A DNA stretch of 64,000 bases from Epiperipatus broadwayi (GCA_028023455.1 JAQFVV010006294.1:2693001-2757000), one strand, 5' to 3'. Numbered from the stretch's first letter, positions 26,088 to 37,900 are shown. Translations and numbers: made by a program. Notes: a model not told the origin generated them from the letters alone.

Positions 26088-26150
26088 TAATCACCAATAT
26101 ACGTATTTTGCGCTAAGCCAGCACTCATTAAAATATGAAGATTGGTTATC
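26088..26150 (-). ncRNA. Hammerhead family A, broken copy in the left arm
   Basis: The minus strand reads ATGAGTGCTGGCTTAGCGCA, then AAATACGTATATTGGTGATT. Stem II, the stem III palindrome ATACGTAT and the 3' side of stem I are kept. The CTG of the core is replaced (TTTAATGAG), and the sequence diverges from the right arm exactly there. The inversion junction therefore sits in the catalytic core. Confidence 0.7.
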
Positions 26151-26194
26151 TTAATATAAAACTGAGTACTAATTGTATATATGTGTGGAGATGG

Positions 26195-26251
26195 TAATCT
26201 GAACCAACTGATGAGTGCTGGTTTAGCACGAAATACGTATATTGGTGATTA
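26195..26251 (+). ncRNA. Hammerhead ribozyme, type I, canonical core (family A)
   Basis: All elements of a type I hammerhead are present. Outer stem I is TAATC (26195-26199) with GATTA (26247-26251). An internal bulge TGA follows, then inner stem I ACCAA (26203-26207) with TTGGT (26242-26246). The core is CTGATGA (26208-26214). Stem II is GTGC/GCAC with loop TGGTTTA. GAA is at 26230-26232. The stem III strand ATACGTAT (26233-26240) is an eight-base palindrome without a loop. The cleavage base is A26241, with self-cleavage expected between 26241 and 26242. The loop-less palindrome suggests pairing between two ribozymes. Hammerheads of this kind are known in Penelope-like elements and metazoan retrozymes; which of these this is cannot be told here. 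Confidence 0.85.
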
Positions 26252-26291
26252 TTTATCTTTTCAACATGTGTGTGATCAGGTGAATCAGCAA

Positions 26292-26348
26292 TATAAGATG
26301 GCACTGAGAGTTGTAGGTCGTGTGAAAGTCTGAGTTCGAATCCCCCAT
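26292..26348 (+). repeat. tRNA-like segment with strong B-box, 40 bp after the hammerhead
   Basis: AAGATGGCACTGAGAGTTGT is followed by GTGTGAAAGTCTGAGTTCGA and ATCCC. The B-box GAGTTCGAATCCC (26332-26344) is close to consensus; the A-box is poor. A related segment lies at 46654-46709, and an inverted copy is in the left arm near 25995-26055. Confidence 0.5.
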
Positions 26349-26619
26349 ATATTACATATATAAATGCAGGTGTAAGCCAGTACAATGTATTAAAATAGAT
26401 TATGCAGAATATGCACGTGCAAACACCCACTCAGTTTGATTTAAACACGCATTTTAACTATTCTTCACATTAATGCTTTTCGTATTTTTTTTTAAATTGT
26501 TTTTTTTTTTTTAAGGTAGATTGTAAAATATGTTTTGCGATTTAATAACCTAATTAATTTAATGATTAAACGATTATAATTCATGTCGCAGCTCTAATAC
26601 CACAGTACCAATTATTGTT

Positions 26620-27170
26620 ATAACAAAAGCCAAATTTTATAAACTTTCTTCTTTTTTACTCTCTTAGTCATTAATCCTAATTATTATTAGTTTGACATTA
26701 TTGTCTGATCTATATACTATAACATTACATGATCTCTAAAATAAAAATAAGAATAAGAAGAAAAAGGAGAAGAATGATGGTGATGATGATGATAATAATT
26801 CAATTCATTTACAATAGCATAAGACCAATTACAGGTTGCACATTAAATTAGTAAAAGAAATAAACACGATGCATATAACATAATAAAAAGAAGGTAACAA
26901 ACAAAAAATAAAAAATAAAATAAATTTAAATTCATCAACAATAATAATTTAATTTAAGAATATTACAAAATTACTTATGTTCTAAATTAAGGTGATTAGT
27001 GTTAATAGAAATATGATTATATAAAGAAGGCAGCCTGAATAAAGGAGAAAATTTAATAATAATGATGATGATGATAATGATGGTGATATAAAGTTCAATT
27101 CCTTAAAACAAATAAATAAAATATACAAAAATATATATTTTTTAAATGATTATTTTTCTGTAGTATGTGC
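26620..27170. other. AT-rich spacer with (GAT)n-type simple repeats
   Basis: Short GATGATGGTGATGATGAT-like tracts near 26772-26800 and 27060-27088. They resemble the 3' tails of the RTE LINE found elsewhere in the window, but no LINE sequence precedes them. Confidence 0.4.
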
Positions 27171-27312
27171 ACCACATGTGAGATGGATGGATGAAATAAG
27201 AAAGTGTGCAGAGGTGATGTGGAGAAGAGAAACTAGAGATTGGAAAAGATGGATTGAATTTGGTGAGACCTTCATCTTGCAGCGGATTGATAATGGTTGA
27301 CAATGATGATGT
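27171..27312 (+). pseudogene. 5'-truncated RTE LINE fragment (3' end only)
   Basis: Nearly the same 3' terminus as the LINE at 39515-41463. The readable frame is HVRWMDEIRKCAEVMWRRET, continuing DWKRWIEFGETFILQ and RIDNG, then a stop at 27298-27300 and an AATGATGATG tail. The match begins at ACCACATGTGAGATGG. Truncation to the last ~140 bp is typical of target-primed reverse transcription. This copy keeps the correct C-terminal frame that the longer copy has lost. Confidence 0.85.
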
Positions 27313-27319
27313 ACACATA

Positions 27320-29390
27320 TAGAACTGTTTTAAATATTACATTAAAATGTAAAATTATGAAATAATTTTAATTAAATGTATAGTTCAAATAGTTTATATT
27401 TTTAAATGCATTGTTTATCAAAATTGATTACTTTCTCAATTAAAATATAAAAATATATTAGATGATTTTTTTATATATATTATAATGGGATGGGAAAATG
27501 GGGGTGGGGTAAACCATAAGAGATCTGAGGAATTGTTTGTTTATACTCAAGAAGAAAAAAATATATTATTAAAGGAATGGGTAATTTGGAGTAATCTTGG
27601 GGTGATGTCAAACTCATCATCAACTCCAGTTAAACCAAAATATTTCAAATAATGAAATTTAATAAAAAAATAATATTTAACATAAAATTATAATATTTAA
27701 GATATAAGTATTAAAGTACGAGATATAAAATAAATAAGTAATAGAATGAGAGATATTGATATCTCTGTGAGATAAACTCAGTTAACTTCCTAGAGTCACT
27801 ATAAGTATAATTAACCACACATCAATCAGCATTATCAATAAATAATAATCATTCATCATTGTAATGAATGATTAATAATCAAATATAAATCAACAATCCA
27901 TCTTGTGATTGGATTTGAAATGCATCTACTATAGACTATCAAAACTATTTAGCCTTTGTCGGCTTGGGGCAATTATTTAAACATAACTTGGATGCACCAA
28001 CTTAAATGCTCATCCATTAGAATACATAATAATCAAAACAATAATGCTGGGATATTAAAACATACGGATCATCATCAATGTTCTGGACACTTAATACTAT
28101 TAGTGTACTGGCCAATTATAAACTTAATGTCGAGTAGAGACTAAACTAAAATAAAATGTGCATGGGCTTTAAAGAATATACTCTTTGTGCTAATGAAGAT
28201 GATGATTTATGGGACTATCATCATCATCACTAGTTTCCCATAAACACTAATATATACTCCCTTTCATATATCAGACTGTTATGCTTGAATTTAGCTCAGA
28301 AAACATAAGCTCTATCACTGTATTGTGATCAAGAAATAATGCAATATCTAAAAAAAACCATTTAGAATTAAGTCACTGGAATAATCTTAACAATTGAATA
28401 CAAGTTTATTAATAACAATAACAAAAAATGAAGTTAAGGTCTGAGAATATGGCTATATACCTAAAAGTCTTCTGATTTCTATTAATACACAAAATAAAAA
28501 ATTATCAAATTGTGATTTACATGATTAATACAAAATTCAAGTTATTACATTGATTTACATATATGCTCCAATAGGTTTACATAAAACACATATATATCTG
28601 CACAGACATGCATTTTATAAGATACAATGAATACCTTTCAATTGACATTTAATAAAATTAACAAAATGATTAAATTTTACATATGTGTTCTATTTGATTA
28701 ACATAAAACAAAATTCAATTTATTGCATTGTGTTTTACATAGATGTTCCAATAGCTTTCCTTTAATACATATATATAATTTGCACAGATGTGCCATATAT
28801 TAATTGATTTAACATATAAATGAAATTCATCTACCACATTTGAATTTATCAATAAATGACATTAATTTTTATAGCATATAATTAACATATATGTTTGTTG
28901 TGTACATAGAAATGTATGTATGTGCACACTGGAATTTATATCAAAATTTCATTTTGTCAAAATAAAATTATTACAAATTATTTCTGCAGTCAATGCTTTG
29001 TTGAATAGACATAAAGTTTACTACTTTAATAATAAAGGCTTTCCTTTTTTAAAAAAAAAAAAAAATCAGTCTTGACAAGTTACTTTTTTAAAAAAACAGA
29101 ATGTCAATCAATTAATTCTTCACTCTTAAATTTTTAATTCAAGCAAAATTATTTGTGTTTGTTTCATTTTTAAAATGTCTCTCTCTCTCTTTTTTTAATA
29201 AATGGAAAATAAAATCACCCTCTATATACATATTAGTATCACAGGTTAATTAATTATAACATCTTTTTTTAGAATATAGAATCATCTATTAACCTTTTAC
29301 TTTTTTATTTTTTTATTTTTAATCAAGAAAAATTATTACTTGCATTTTGAGTTATATTTTTTTAAATGTCATTTCTAGGAACTATTAAAA
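27320..29390. other. No feature recognised
   Basis: AT-rich sequence. Small CATCATCATCATC-type tracts near 28219-28231 and a repeated GTTTACATAAAACACATATA-like motif at 28575-28770 are visible, but no gene or element boundary. Confidence 0.4.
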
Positions 29391-29399
29391 GAACTTACC

Positions 29400-29709
29400 A
29401 GCTGCACTTTATGTAAATACACGATACATTTATCTGTGATTCTCTGCATATAGACCCAGTAGCATATATATATATATCAATTCTACAGCAAACTGATGGG
29501 TAAGTCTCATTATCAGGACAGGGTATAGTCAGATAATTATTGGTAAACCATGATATATTTCTGCCTAGGATTGTCATAATCAGGTAAGGTATAATCAGAT
29601 AACTGCAAGTGATTCTCCTTTTGTCTAGGATTTTATATATTTCAGGAAAGCAAATTGTCTTGTCCATATTTGTAGATATGAAATACTTGAAGTTGACCCA
29701 TTTCTCCAT
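29400..29709 (-). other. Open frame ending at a consensus splice donor; doubtful exon
   Basis: The minus strand stays open from an ATG at 29709 for just over 100 codons and runs into CTG/GTAAGT near 29394-29400, a textbook donor. Against it, the frame contains an IDIYIYAT stretch derived from a TA microsatellite and a partly repeated motif (two forms of ATAATCAGATAACTG), and I recognise no domain. It may be chance. Confidence 0.15.
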
Positions 29710-29714
29710 GTGAA

Positions 29715-30600
29715 TTCAAACTCCATCATCATGAACTATAGAACAGTTTTTTTGACTTACCCTCCTAGCAGTCTTATAGCATCATGGTAGTTTTCTGTCC
29801 TGATCTGGACTACTCTACTAGCTAGCTACTTCTGGCCAGCTATTACTGCCAACTGCTTCTCAAAAATCATTAGCCAACTCTATTCAAAACACTTTTAGCC
29901 AACTCTTTTTATATTGTCAGTTGATGTGACAAAAACACTAAATTAAAAACTTTTTATCTTGATTAAAAACAATTTTAATCCTTTTGAAAGAAACTTTGAA
30001 ATTTTATCAAAATACGATAAACAAAAATTATTTTTAAAAAAATAGATAGAGAAATGTTTACAATTATCAGTTTAACATGCTTGTTTTTAATTTGAAAATC
30101 AGAATACAATATTAATATTTATTTAGACCTTTTTAAATGTATAATTTATAAAATTTTATTTTAAATTCAGAATTATTTAACCATTTACTATGATTGTTTT
30201 AAATATAGAAAAATATCTACAAAATTTTTGTATTTATTTCTACTTTTCTTTTTAACTTTATATATATTTCTGCATGCACACTATGTTATTGTGTGCCATG
30301 TAACATGTATGGTTTCAATATATAAAATATAATTTTAATTCACCCAACAATATATTCCTTTGACAAACTAAATATACTGTCACAACATTTAGCTTCATGT
30401 ATATTAGTCATGCTTATTTTTTTCAAAGTTAACTTGAACTGTAGAATAATATTTTTTATAATATTGTCTGAGTTTGGCTAAAAAACAATGTTAAATAAAG
30501 CAAATACCTATCCAATCTTTCTTATTGTTTTTTTTTACTTTCTAACTATATATGATATATATTCATTGATGATAAGCAATTGTAAAATCTATGGTAAAAA
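29715..30600. other. No feature recognised
   Basis: AT-rich DNA with a mildly repetitive GCCAACT-containing patch (29830-29905). Confidence 0.4.
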
Positions 30601-30609
30601 AGAGAATAA

Positions 30610-30830
30610 TTTTTGATAAACTCGTTAGGGCTCGTATTTTAAACCAATCTGTAGTCTTCCTGTTTAGAAAAAATATCTACACTATCAAGAAATAGGTGTT
30701 CATTAAAAGACACTGCACAATCAGCATGCACTCTTTGCCATATTCTAACTCCTTTAGGCCATAGTTAATATTTGTTTGGTGGTAACTTAATTTTGTTTTG
30801 GCATAGATCATAGCATTTAATTGATACTTT
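30610..30830 (-). pseudogene. Retrotransposon integrase fragment
   Basis: On the minus strand a frame reads WPKGVRIWQRVHADCAVSFN, then EHLFLDSVDIFSKQEDY. This corresponds to the start of the Ty3/gypsy integrase core ('W..P..PW.RVH.DFAGPF....FL..VD..SKW'), in which the first catalytic Asp is the D after 'VHA'. Immediately upstream, CYDLCQNKIKLPPN matches the end of the zinc-binding HHCC region. Both flanks decay into stops. It is an isolated pol fragment with no LTRs recognised around it. Confidence 0.6.
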
Positions 30831-30904
30831 TATGCCTTTTTATCACAAGTCATCAAATATAATATTATGATAGAACTTTACATTATTCCAAGTTGCCCAT
30901 TATA

Positions 30905-30921
30905 TATTAGTTCAAGATCTG

Positions 30922-30953
<32 letters not shown>

Positions 30954-30970
30954 CAGATCTTGAACTAATA
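30905..30970. repeat. 66-bp perfect palindrome with a (TA)n centre
   Basis: TATTAGTTCAAGATCTGTTA reads to a TA tract and then the exact inverse TAACAGATCTTGAACTAATA. It is followed at 30971-31001 by GGTATATA...TATAACC, another near-palindromic TA block. Confidence 0.9.
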
Positions 30971-31009
30971 GGTATATATATATATATATATATATATAAC
31001 CTTGGACAT

Positions 31010-32555
31010 TGATAATTTCCCCCTAGCATTCCAGAATGTTTTGGACAGTAACCTGGGTGGGGCAGTTGAGAGACCATTTCTTTCTTATCCATTTCACTAT
31101 GGATTGATTTTTTTATTACTTCTAGTTCATGCCAGAATCTTCATATTATTTATATATAGTTACATCTGTTAATTTCTTTGATGATGGTTTTGATTTATTA
31201 AAAAATCTATGTAATTCATTTGAATATGTTACTTGAGAACTTTTGGTATAGTTTTGCCATCTTCATATTTGATAGCTTGTGTGGTCAGGTATGATCAATA
31301 TTTTTAATAAATGCTTATAATCCATGATTATTTTGATAAAATTTCTAAGTAGATATAGATGGAATTTTTTTGCAGCCACAAATTATAATCCAATACTTGT
31401 TTATCCAAAAATTATATATATTTTTCTAACCGATCATAAAAAGCAAAATATTGTCTTAAGCACCTTATATTTTTTAAAAGATTAATTCAGTTTGAAACAC
31501 ACAAATAATCCTTCTAGTACTGATTAACAGATAGATAATCATGTCCTGGTAGTTAACAATTAATTAATATTGTCATTTATAATTTTTGATTACTATGATT
31601 ACTGTGCAATACATCCTGTAAATCTACTCATCTCACTTCCATATAAGACTCTGTTTCTCATAAACTTATTAAATAATATTTTGAAGTATTGGCCGGTATT
31701 TTATCACCTATTTTTATAGTGCCTCATGATTGCAAAAGTTCAATTTGCAGCTTTGTACAATAAATAATGATTTTGAATTAAAACAAACATTTAACTGTTT
31801 TAGTCTTTCCAAAAGATTAGTTTATATGAATATCCAAATGCTGCATGAGATCATAACATTTTACAAAAGTTCTCAAAATGATCAATAATCAATTATGTAA
31901 AAAATAATTGAATACAGAAGACTCATCAAAACTATGTTGTCTTTAAGATTAACTAAATGCCTTTTTAAATTCACACCTTCACAATTTACTTGATACTGGT
32001 GATTAAACAAAATATCTGAAGAAGACCGAAAGTTACCACAAAAACTCAGCAATCTCTCCCAAACAAATTATTAATTTAGGAAGTTATCATAAGACCTGGA
32101 CAACATACTTATTAGTAAATTAAATATGTATCATATATTTAGTTATGTAGATTTTTGTAATCAACTGGTATTATAACAAGAATCAAAGAAACCCCCTGTA
32201 CATATAACAAGGGTGCCATTACAAAGTCAAAAGAACTCCAATTACTTCTAATAACTTTTCCGAGGCAATGAGAAAATCTTTACTGATGAAAGTGTTGATT
32301 TATATTGTCACTTTAAAAGGAAAGAGTAAAGAAATAATATAAAATGCAATATTCATATATAAATTGTCCAAGTGTTGATAATTATAGTTAATGATATAAT
32401 CATATTCATCAGATTCATTTGTTTGTAATTAACACTACATTTAATTACCCGAGTATTAGATTTGGTGTAGGTGAATTTATAATATATATGCAGTTGTTTA
32501 TTCTTTGGCAAATAGTTTACATGTATTCATATCCATATGAGAGAATTCATTCTTA
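31010..32555. other. No feature recognised
   Basis: AT-rich sequence; no supported frame, tRNA-like motif or repeat end. Confidence 0.45.
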
Positions 32556-32559
32556 TTTA

Positions 32560-33489
32560 GGGTACTGTTTTATGTGCTGTAGGGTGCCACTAAGCAACAC
32601 TGCAGTACCCATCAAGAACCATATAAGTGATAAATTTCTATAGAAAAATGGAAGAAATTGCTGCAAAATACAAAAATAAAAATCTGTTTGAACAAGCTTC
32701 TCTAAATAATTTTGCTCCAAAAGCCTCAAAATTTGAATGTTCTTTTTGCTTACTTTTAAATTTCATTGGGATGTATTCAATGCTGTGTTACAAACCATTA
32801 GTATACCATCATTGTAAGTTTTAAAATTTTTAAATTGCTGTAATCTGACCATAACATGTTAATTATTTTTTTAATTTGCTGTTATTAATTAAGTGTGACA
32901 CAATCTGTTTCAATAAGCTTCTCTAAATAATTTTGCTCCAAAAGCCTCAAAAATTGAATGTTCTTTTTGCCTATTTTTAAATTTCATTGATGTTATATTT
33001 TGCAGAACTACCTTCTGTAAATAATTGTTTGCTAAAGCCTGCAATTATATTTTTTAATGTGAAAGGTCTATTATATCATATTTCGTTTTGCAACTTTCTT
33101 TAAATAATTGTTTGCTAAAGTCTGCTGTTATTAGTTAAGTGTGCTGCCCACAATGTCTATCATTTATAAGTATTTGTGGAGGTTTTTTTTTGTATGTGTT
33201 GTTTTAGATGTTACAAATCTATCACATCACATTTCATTTTGCAACTTTTAATATGATGCAATCCACATTTTTTCTTTGTGATTTATAAATTTGTATTTTA
33301 CTTACTTTTTAAGCAACTTCTGAATGGGGGGGGGGGATGTTTTATATATTTTCGTAGATTTCTCCTTTTGTAATCTGTATTTTAGAGTGATTTCTTCCAT
33401 TTCTTCAATAGAAATTTATTGCTTGTATGGTTCTTGATGGGTACTGCAGCATTGCCTAGTGGCACAGAACAGCGTACCGAACAGTACCC
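32560..33489. mobile_element. 930-bp fold-back element with ~105-bp inverted ends
   Basis: The left end GGGTACTGTTTTATGTGCTG and the right end ...CGAACAGTACCC are inverted copies over about 105 bp. The longest clear block is CTGCAGTACCCATCAAGAAC (from 32600) against GTTCTTGATGGGTACTGCAG (33431-33450), continuing into AAATTTCTAT...GAAGAAAT. The interior holds two direct repeats of about 90 bp (32687-32775 and 32907-32995, both with AAGCTTCTCTAAATAATTTT) and shorter repeats of ATAATTGTTTGCTAAAG. No transposase is seen. The eight-base terminus GGGTACTG is shared with the palindrome at 25727-26610. Confidence 0.8.
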
Positions 33490-33994
33490 AATAAAAATAA
33501 TTTATTTACCAAAACAATATAAATTATTTAACAAAATATATATATATTGATAATGAATAAAAGATGCCAATGTAGTCTACAGTCTAATCACTATAAATTC
33601 AAGAATAAATGTGAATATTTTATTTTTTTATTGATTAGTTATTTTCTGGGTGCATTAGTAAATATTATGTAGATTCAAATAATAAGTAACATCCACATTA
33701 AACTAATTATTTTATTTCTACACATTCCACTCTATTATAATTTAGCTTTACCCCCCCTTCCCATCCACTGCTATTGTCCTTTATTGTTTTCATAATTATC
33801 TGACTCTTTTATGATTAGTAATCAATATGTTTGCTTCAATACATTTTTTTAAAAAGTGGTTCAATTGTAACTTATATTCTTTTCAGAACCTTGATGTTTG
33901 CAAATATTTTTAAATTACCCCCCCCCCCCTTGTTATTTCTCTCTTATTCTAATTTATAAGATAATCTTAAAAACAATTAGTATAATCTTTTTTT
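33490..33994. other. AT-rich spacer with a C12 run
   Basis: Contains C12 at 33918-33929; no gene seen. Confidence 0.5.
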
Positions 33995-33999
33995 TATTA

Positions 34000-36730
34000 T
34001 GATGTGATGTGATGTACTGTGACTTCTCCATAAACGGAGTCAGGAATCTTTCAGAAACCATGCTCAAAGAAATCTGTTAGCCACTTTACTTCCCCTTCCA
34101 TTTCCCACCCTAATGTTTTTCCATAATCTGCTCCATCCCATTTCCACAACATAATCTTTGTCAACTCTATGTCCTTTATATCTAAACTTCCCTTATCTTT
34201 TCCCAAACTCAGAATAAAAACCAATAATCCACTTTCTGTATAATCACTTTGTTCATATTTATTCTTTCATAACTTTATTATTTATATCCTTTCTGCTTTC
34301 AAGCATTTACATACAATCAACAGATGCCTAATATTTTCTATGCCTTCCTTACACAATTTGCAGACTAAATCACCCATATTTTTTCATTTATGTGTATATT
34401 CTCTTATTGCTAAAGATCCCATTTGAGCCTTAAACAATAAACTATTTTCCTTGCTATTATCATAAATTAATTTGTGCCCAATGTTCTGTTTACTTCTACA
34501 TATATTTAAACTCTTTTTACTCTTCATACTAATTCTCCATCTCTCCAACTCCCTATTCTTTATTAATGCACCTATTCTTTTATCCCATTCCTTATCACTA
34601 TAACACTCAACAATCCCTCTAACACAATCATCCCACCTTTTGTACAAGTATACTGATATAAATTCTTTATCCAAATTTTTTGCATACCATATTACCTTTC
34701 TCACCCAACTTGTTGCCTGCACTTTACTTGTAACCCAATTAAGTACTATTTTGACTATTCTTTTATTATCCATAAACTGCAACCTACCAAACATTTTCAT
34801 TTTTACTCTTTGCATCTCTCATATAAAAACTTCGCCATCCCATTTCTCCTTGAATTGCCTCCTTGGCTGTCCACACCTCTGCATCTAATGCATGTCTCCC
34901 TACTTCCCTTTGTTAAATAATCTAATACCTCTTTACTAACACATAATGCATCATTACCATATGTTAACCCTGATACAACAAGTTCCTTCCATACAATTCT
35001 AGCTACATCATATTTATTATATGAAAACACTGTTAAATTCTTTAGCAAACCCTTTCTTTTCTTTGCTCATTTTTTCTCCCATTTATCCAAGCAATTTTTT
35101 TGATTACTTAAGATGATTTCCAAATAACTATATGTATCTACCACACTTAACTTTATATCCCCAATAAAAATTCTACATCTTCTCTTTCCCCTAATTAACC
35201 ATCATTATATTTGATTTTTCTTCACTAAATTTAATCCCCCATCTCTTTACTCACCCTTGAACATGTCTTCAGCATAGCTTCCATATCTTCTCTTTTTTCT
35301 ACATACAAAAAGATATCATCCGCAAAAAAGACCCTACAAAGTATATTCTCCCTTGCCACCTATTAACAGTATCTATATCCCTCTCCCTAGTCTTTCTATT
35401 ACTTTCTCCATTTCACTCAAATACAACAAAAACAAAATAGGTGACCTAGGGCATCCTTGCCTTAGTCCCACCCCATTTTTAACTTTAACTGATTCTATAT
35501 CCCCTAATTGCAAGTATAGTAATTATTTTCATATAATTTCTTAATATTTACTAAAGCTTCATCCATTACCAAATTTTCTAAACTTATCCATAACCTATTT
35601 CTATTTACTCTATCATATGCCTTCTCTATATCTATAAAACTCATATATAACGATATACCCAAATTCCTACTCATATCCATAAATTGTGTAACTACAAATA
35701 AACTATATCCTATATGCCTATCTAACCTAAAACCTCCTTGCATTTCCTCCACTACATTATTATCTTCCATCCATTTTACAATCTTCTAGCCACCATATAT
35801 GAGAAAACTTTATATAAAACTGATGTTATCGCTGTCGGTCTATAATTATTTAACTTTCTATGATCCTTAACCTTTTCTTTAAATAATAATTTGCTCTTGT
35901 ATTACTCCATCTGAAAAAATTCTTTTCTGTGCCATCTTATTAAAACATGATAATAGCTTTACTTTTGCTCTATGCCCTAAATTCATTACCATCTCTGTTG
36001 CCCATACATCTAAACCTCTTGCATTTCCACTTTTTAATTTCTTTCCTGCCTCATTCAGTTCATTTTTTGTAAATATAATATTTCCATTACTAAATGCTTT
36101 CATGTTTTCTATCATTAAGTCCTTGAGTCCTTGACATCTTACATCTTTTCTATACCCATTACATATCTATTTAAGATTCTCTCTAACTCTTCTCTAGAGT
36201 TACACTCTATTCTCTCATCATCTATTAATATTCCCCCCCCCTCTACATTTCTCCTTTTAATGTAATTCCATATTTTTTTACTTCCATCTCTTTTACTTTT
36301 ATTAATATCCTCCAACAATTTACTGTTTAACTTCATTCTATCTTCTATAATTATTTATTTTAGCCAACTTCTTCCTTTCTAAGTACTTTTCCCATTTAGC
36401 ATTAATATCTTTTTGGAATTTCTTTGTTCTTAATAGGACACTTATATTCTCTGCATGCTTCTTTCCTTTCTTTTACCCTTTTACTAACTCTCATTTTTTT
36501 TATTAATTGTATTCTTCTGCATATTCTCAACTAAAACTCTATTTGCCACTTTTTCTATTTCATCATACCAATCCTCATACTCATCCCCAATCAACTGTTC
36601 CATGGTTTCTTCAATTTGTATTTTATACTTTTCCAACTCATTCTTATCATTCACTCTCCATCCACATCTTTCACTATTGTTTCTATTTTTATTTCTATTC
36701 TTATTGTATATATTGTATCTCATATGACCT
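34000..36730 (-). pseudogene. LINE non-LTR retrotransposon, 5'-truncated and frameshifted
   Basis: The minus-strand fragments fall in LINE order. A pre-RT region lies at 36484-36723 and 36139-36336 (KIWNYIKRRNVEGGGILIDD); a finger region at 35879-36115 (LKSGNARGLDVWATEMV). At 35504-35770, MQGGFRLDRH is followed by motif A, MSFIDIEKAYDRVNRNRLW. Motif B, GLRQGCPRSPILF, lies near 35420-35475, and motif C, FFADDIFLYVEKRED, at 35290-35329. The connection region is at 34384-35048. Near 34300-34380 is a C-terminal finger-like VCKLCKEGIENIRHLLIVCK (C-x2-C...H...C). It ends in a TACATCACATCACATCATAA tail at about 34000. No endonuclease domain is found. Multiple frameshifts show it is dead; the clade is undetermined. 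Confidence 0.85.
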
Positions 36731-36739
36731 CTAGTTTTT

Positions 36740-37655
36740 GAATTTATAAGGATACCAAGACAAATGAAAAATGTTTTAAATTATGAATGTTCTTTTCTAT
36801 TTAAAGGCATGCAAAGTAACTAGGCAATAGGGTAATATGATCAGGCAATAAAACGACCATTTTAAATAATTTATCTTCTTTTTTTTTCCAATTAATACAT
36901 TATTCTAGCATCACAATTTTAAACCTTATTTAGATAGCATTTGATCAACATAGGTAATCTGTCACTGCCTGCTTCTTTTTTAACACAATTTAATCTTTCA
37001 GTTTGAGAACTACATCACAAACATTAATTAAACCTTAATTTTATTAAAGTATATAAGGGATGAGCTTATAAATGTAAACATTTTAAATCATTATTCAATT
37101 CAATATTTTTAAAATAATCATATCTCCATCTTGATATTTGAGTGTTATAATAGTGTCTTGTGTGGTTTAGCATAATTGTAGAATGCATCAAAACTAATTC
37201 ACACTTATAGTTCTTGAATATTATATGACTTACTGAAAAACTGACCATTTAATTATTTAATAAACATGGTTACAATCCTAACAGCTATCAGTGACAAATC
37301 AGGCAGGTTTTAAGGGGTAGAATTTAGAGTAGAATACCATTGTTGTTAATTGCAGAACTATTATTATTGATCAAAGAATGAAGTTGAATGAACAAAGCGA
37401 TCAAGGCTATTAATGGAGTGTCTTTAATGATTATGATATTATGATAAATAAAAAAAGCAACAGCACGATGTTCTAGCTTTTTTATGTGAAATTTTTGCAA
37501 AATGCTGTTGTCTAAATGGAACTTAACAATAACATGTACAAATAGGAATGCACTATACATCCATAAATTTGATTGATTACATATCTCTCTGGTGCAGTTT
37601 ATCTAAATTTTGTATATATATAATTACACTGTGATATCATATGGACTTGTGTGAT
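36740..37655. other. No feature recognised
   Basis: AT-rich spacer between the LINE pseudogene and the family C hammerhead repeats. Confidence 0.5.
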
Positions 37656-37659
37656 TAAT

Positions 37660-37900
37660 TAATAATAACCATCACCATTTCTCATGCTTGCTTATAACTG
37701 TTATTAAAACAGGCAAAACTCTCCATACAGAATTGCCACCCCATGCAAGCCAGAGTAATCAATGGATGCCAGAAGGCTTGTGCATAAAATCCCCATCTAG
37801 TGCCTACTCATCCAATAACCCCAGGCTAGTTTCTGGCTTGTGGCCTTCGTCAGTGAGGAGCCTTGGATCTGAGAGCACTGCACCTAGATCTTAGGATCTA
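37660..37900 (-). repeat. Hammerhead family C repeat, most complete copy
   Basis: Runs (plus) from CATGCTTGCTTATAACTG through AACAGGCAAAACTCTCCATA, GCAAGCCAGAGTAATCAATG and ATAAAATCCCCATCTAGTGC to TGGCTTGTGGCCTTCGTCAG and the GATCTGAGAGCACTGCACC end. It is visibly less AT-rich than its surroundings. The ribozyme lies on the minus strand near the right end. Other copies or pieces lie at 24856, 38164 and about 47590. No protein frame is conserved among copies. Confidence 0.75.
37812..37866 (-). ncRNA. Hammerhead ribozyme, family C (cleavage site mutated)
   Basis: Minus strand: outer stem I CCAA (37863-37866) with TTGG (37812-37815), and inner stem I CCTCA with TGGGG. The core is CTGACGA (37853-37847). 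Stem II is GGC/GCC with loop CACAA and an A-A mismatch at its base. GAAA is at 37833-37830, and the stem III palindrome CTAG at 37829-37826. Position 16.1 is C instead of U (GAAACTAGCC), so this copy should cleave poorly or not at all. The copy at 38.2 kb reads GAAACTAGTC at the same place, which points to the ancestral, active form. Confidence 0.75.

Larger units (their letters stand above)
25727..26610. mobile_element. 884-bp imperfect palindrome (fold-back element)
   Basis: The outer ends are GGGTACTGTGG (25727) and CCACAGTACC (ending 26609-26610), flanked on both sides by ATTATT (25721-25726; 26611-26616), a possible 6-bp duplication. The ~400-bp arms pair throughout: AGAGCTGCGACATGA at 25742 against TCATGTCGCAGCTCT at 26581, and GCATATTCTGCATAATC against GATTATGCAGAATATGC. 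Each arm carries a tRNA-like B-box and a hammerhead, and only the right-arm hammerhead is intact. The centre (about 26125-26195) is unpaired. No coding frame spans it. Confidence 0.85.

Noticed and set aside
25901-26430. Minus-strand open frames of 75 and 94 codons
   Set aside because: They are mirror images created by the 884-bp palindrome and share no protein features beyond that.
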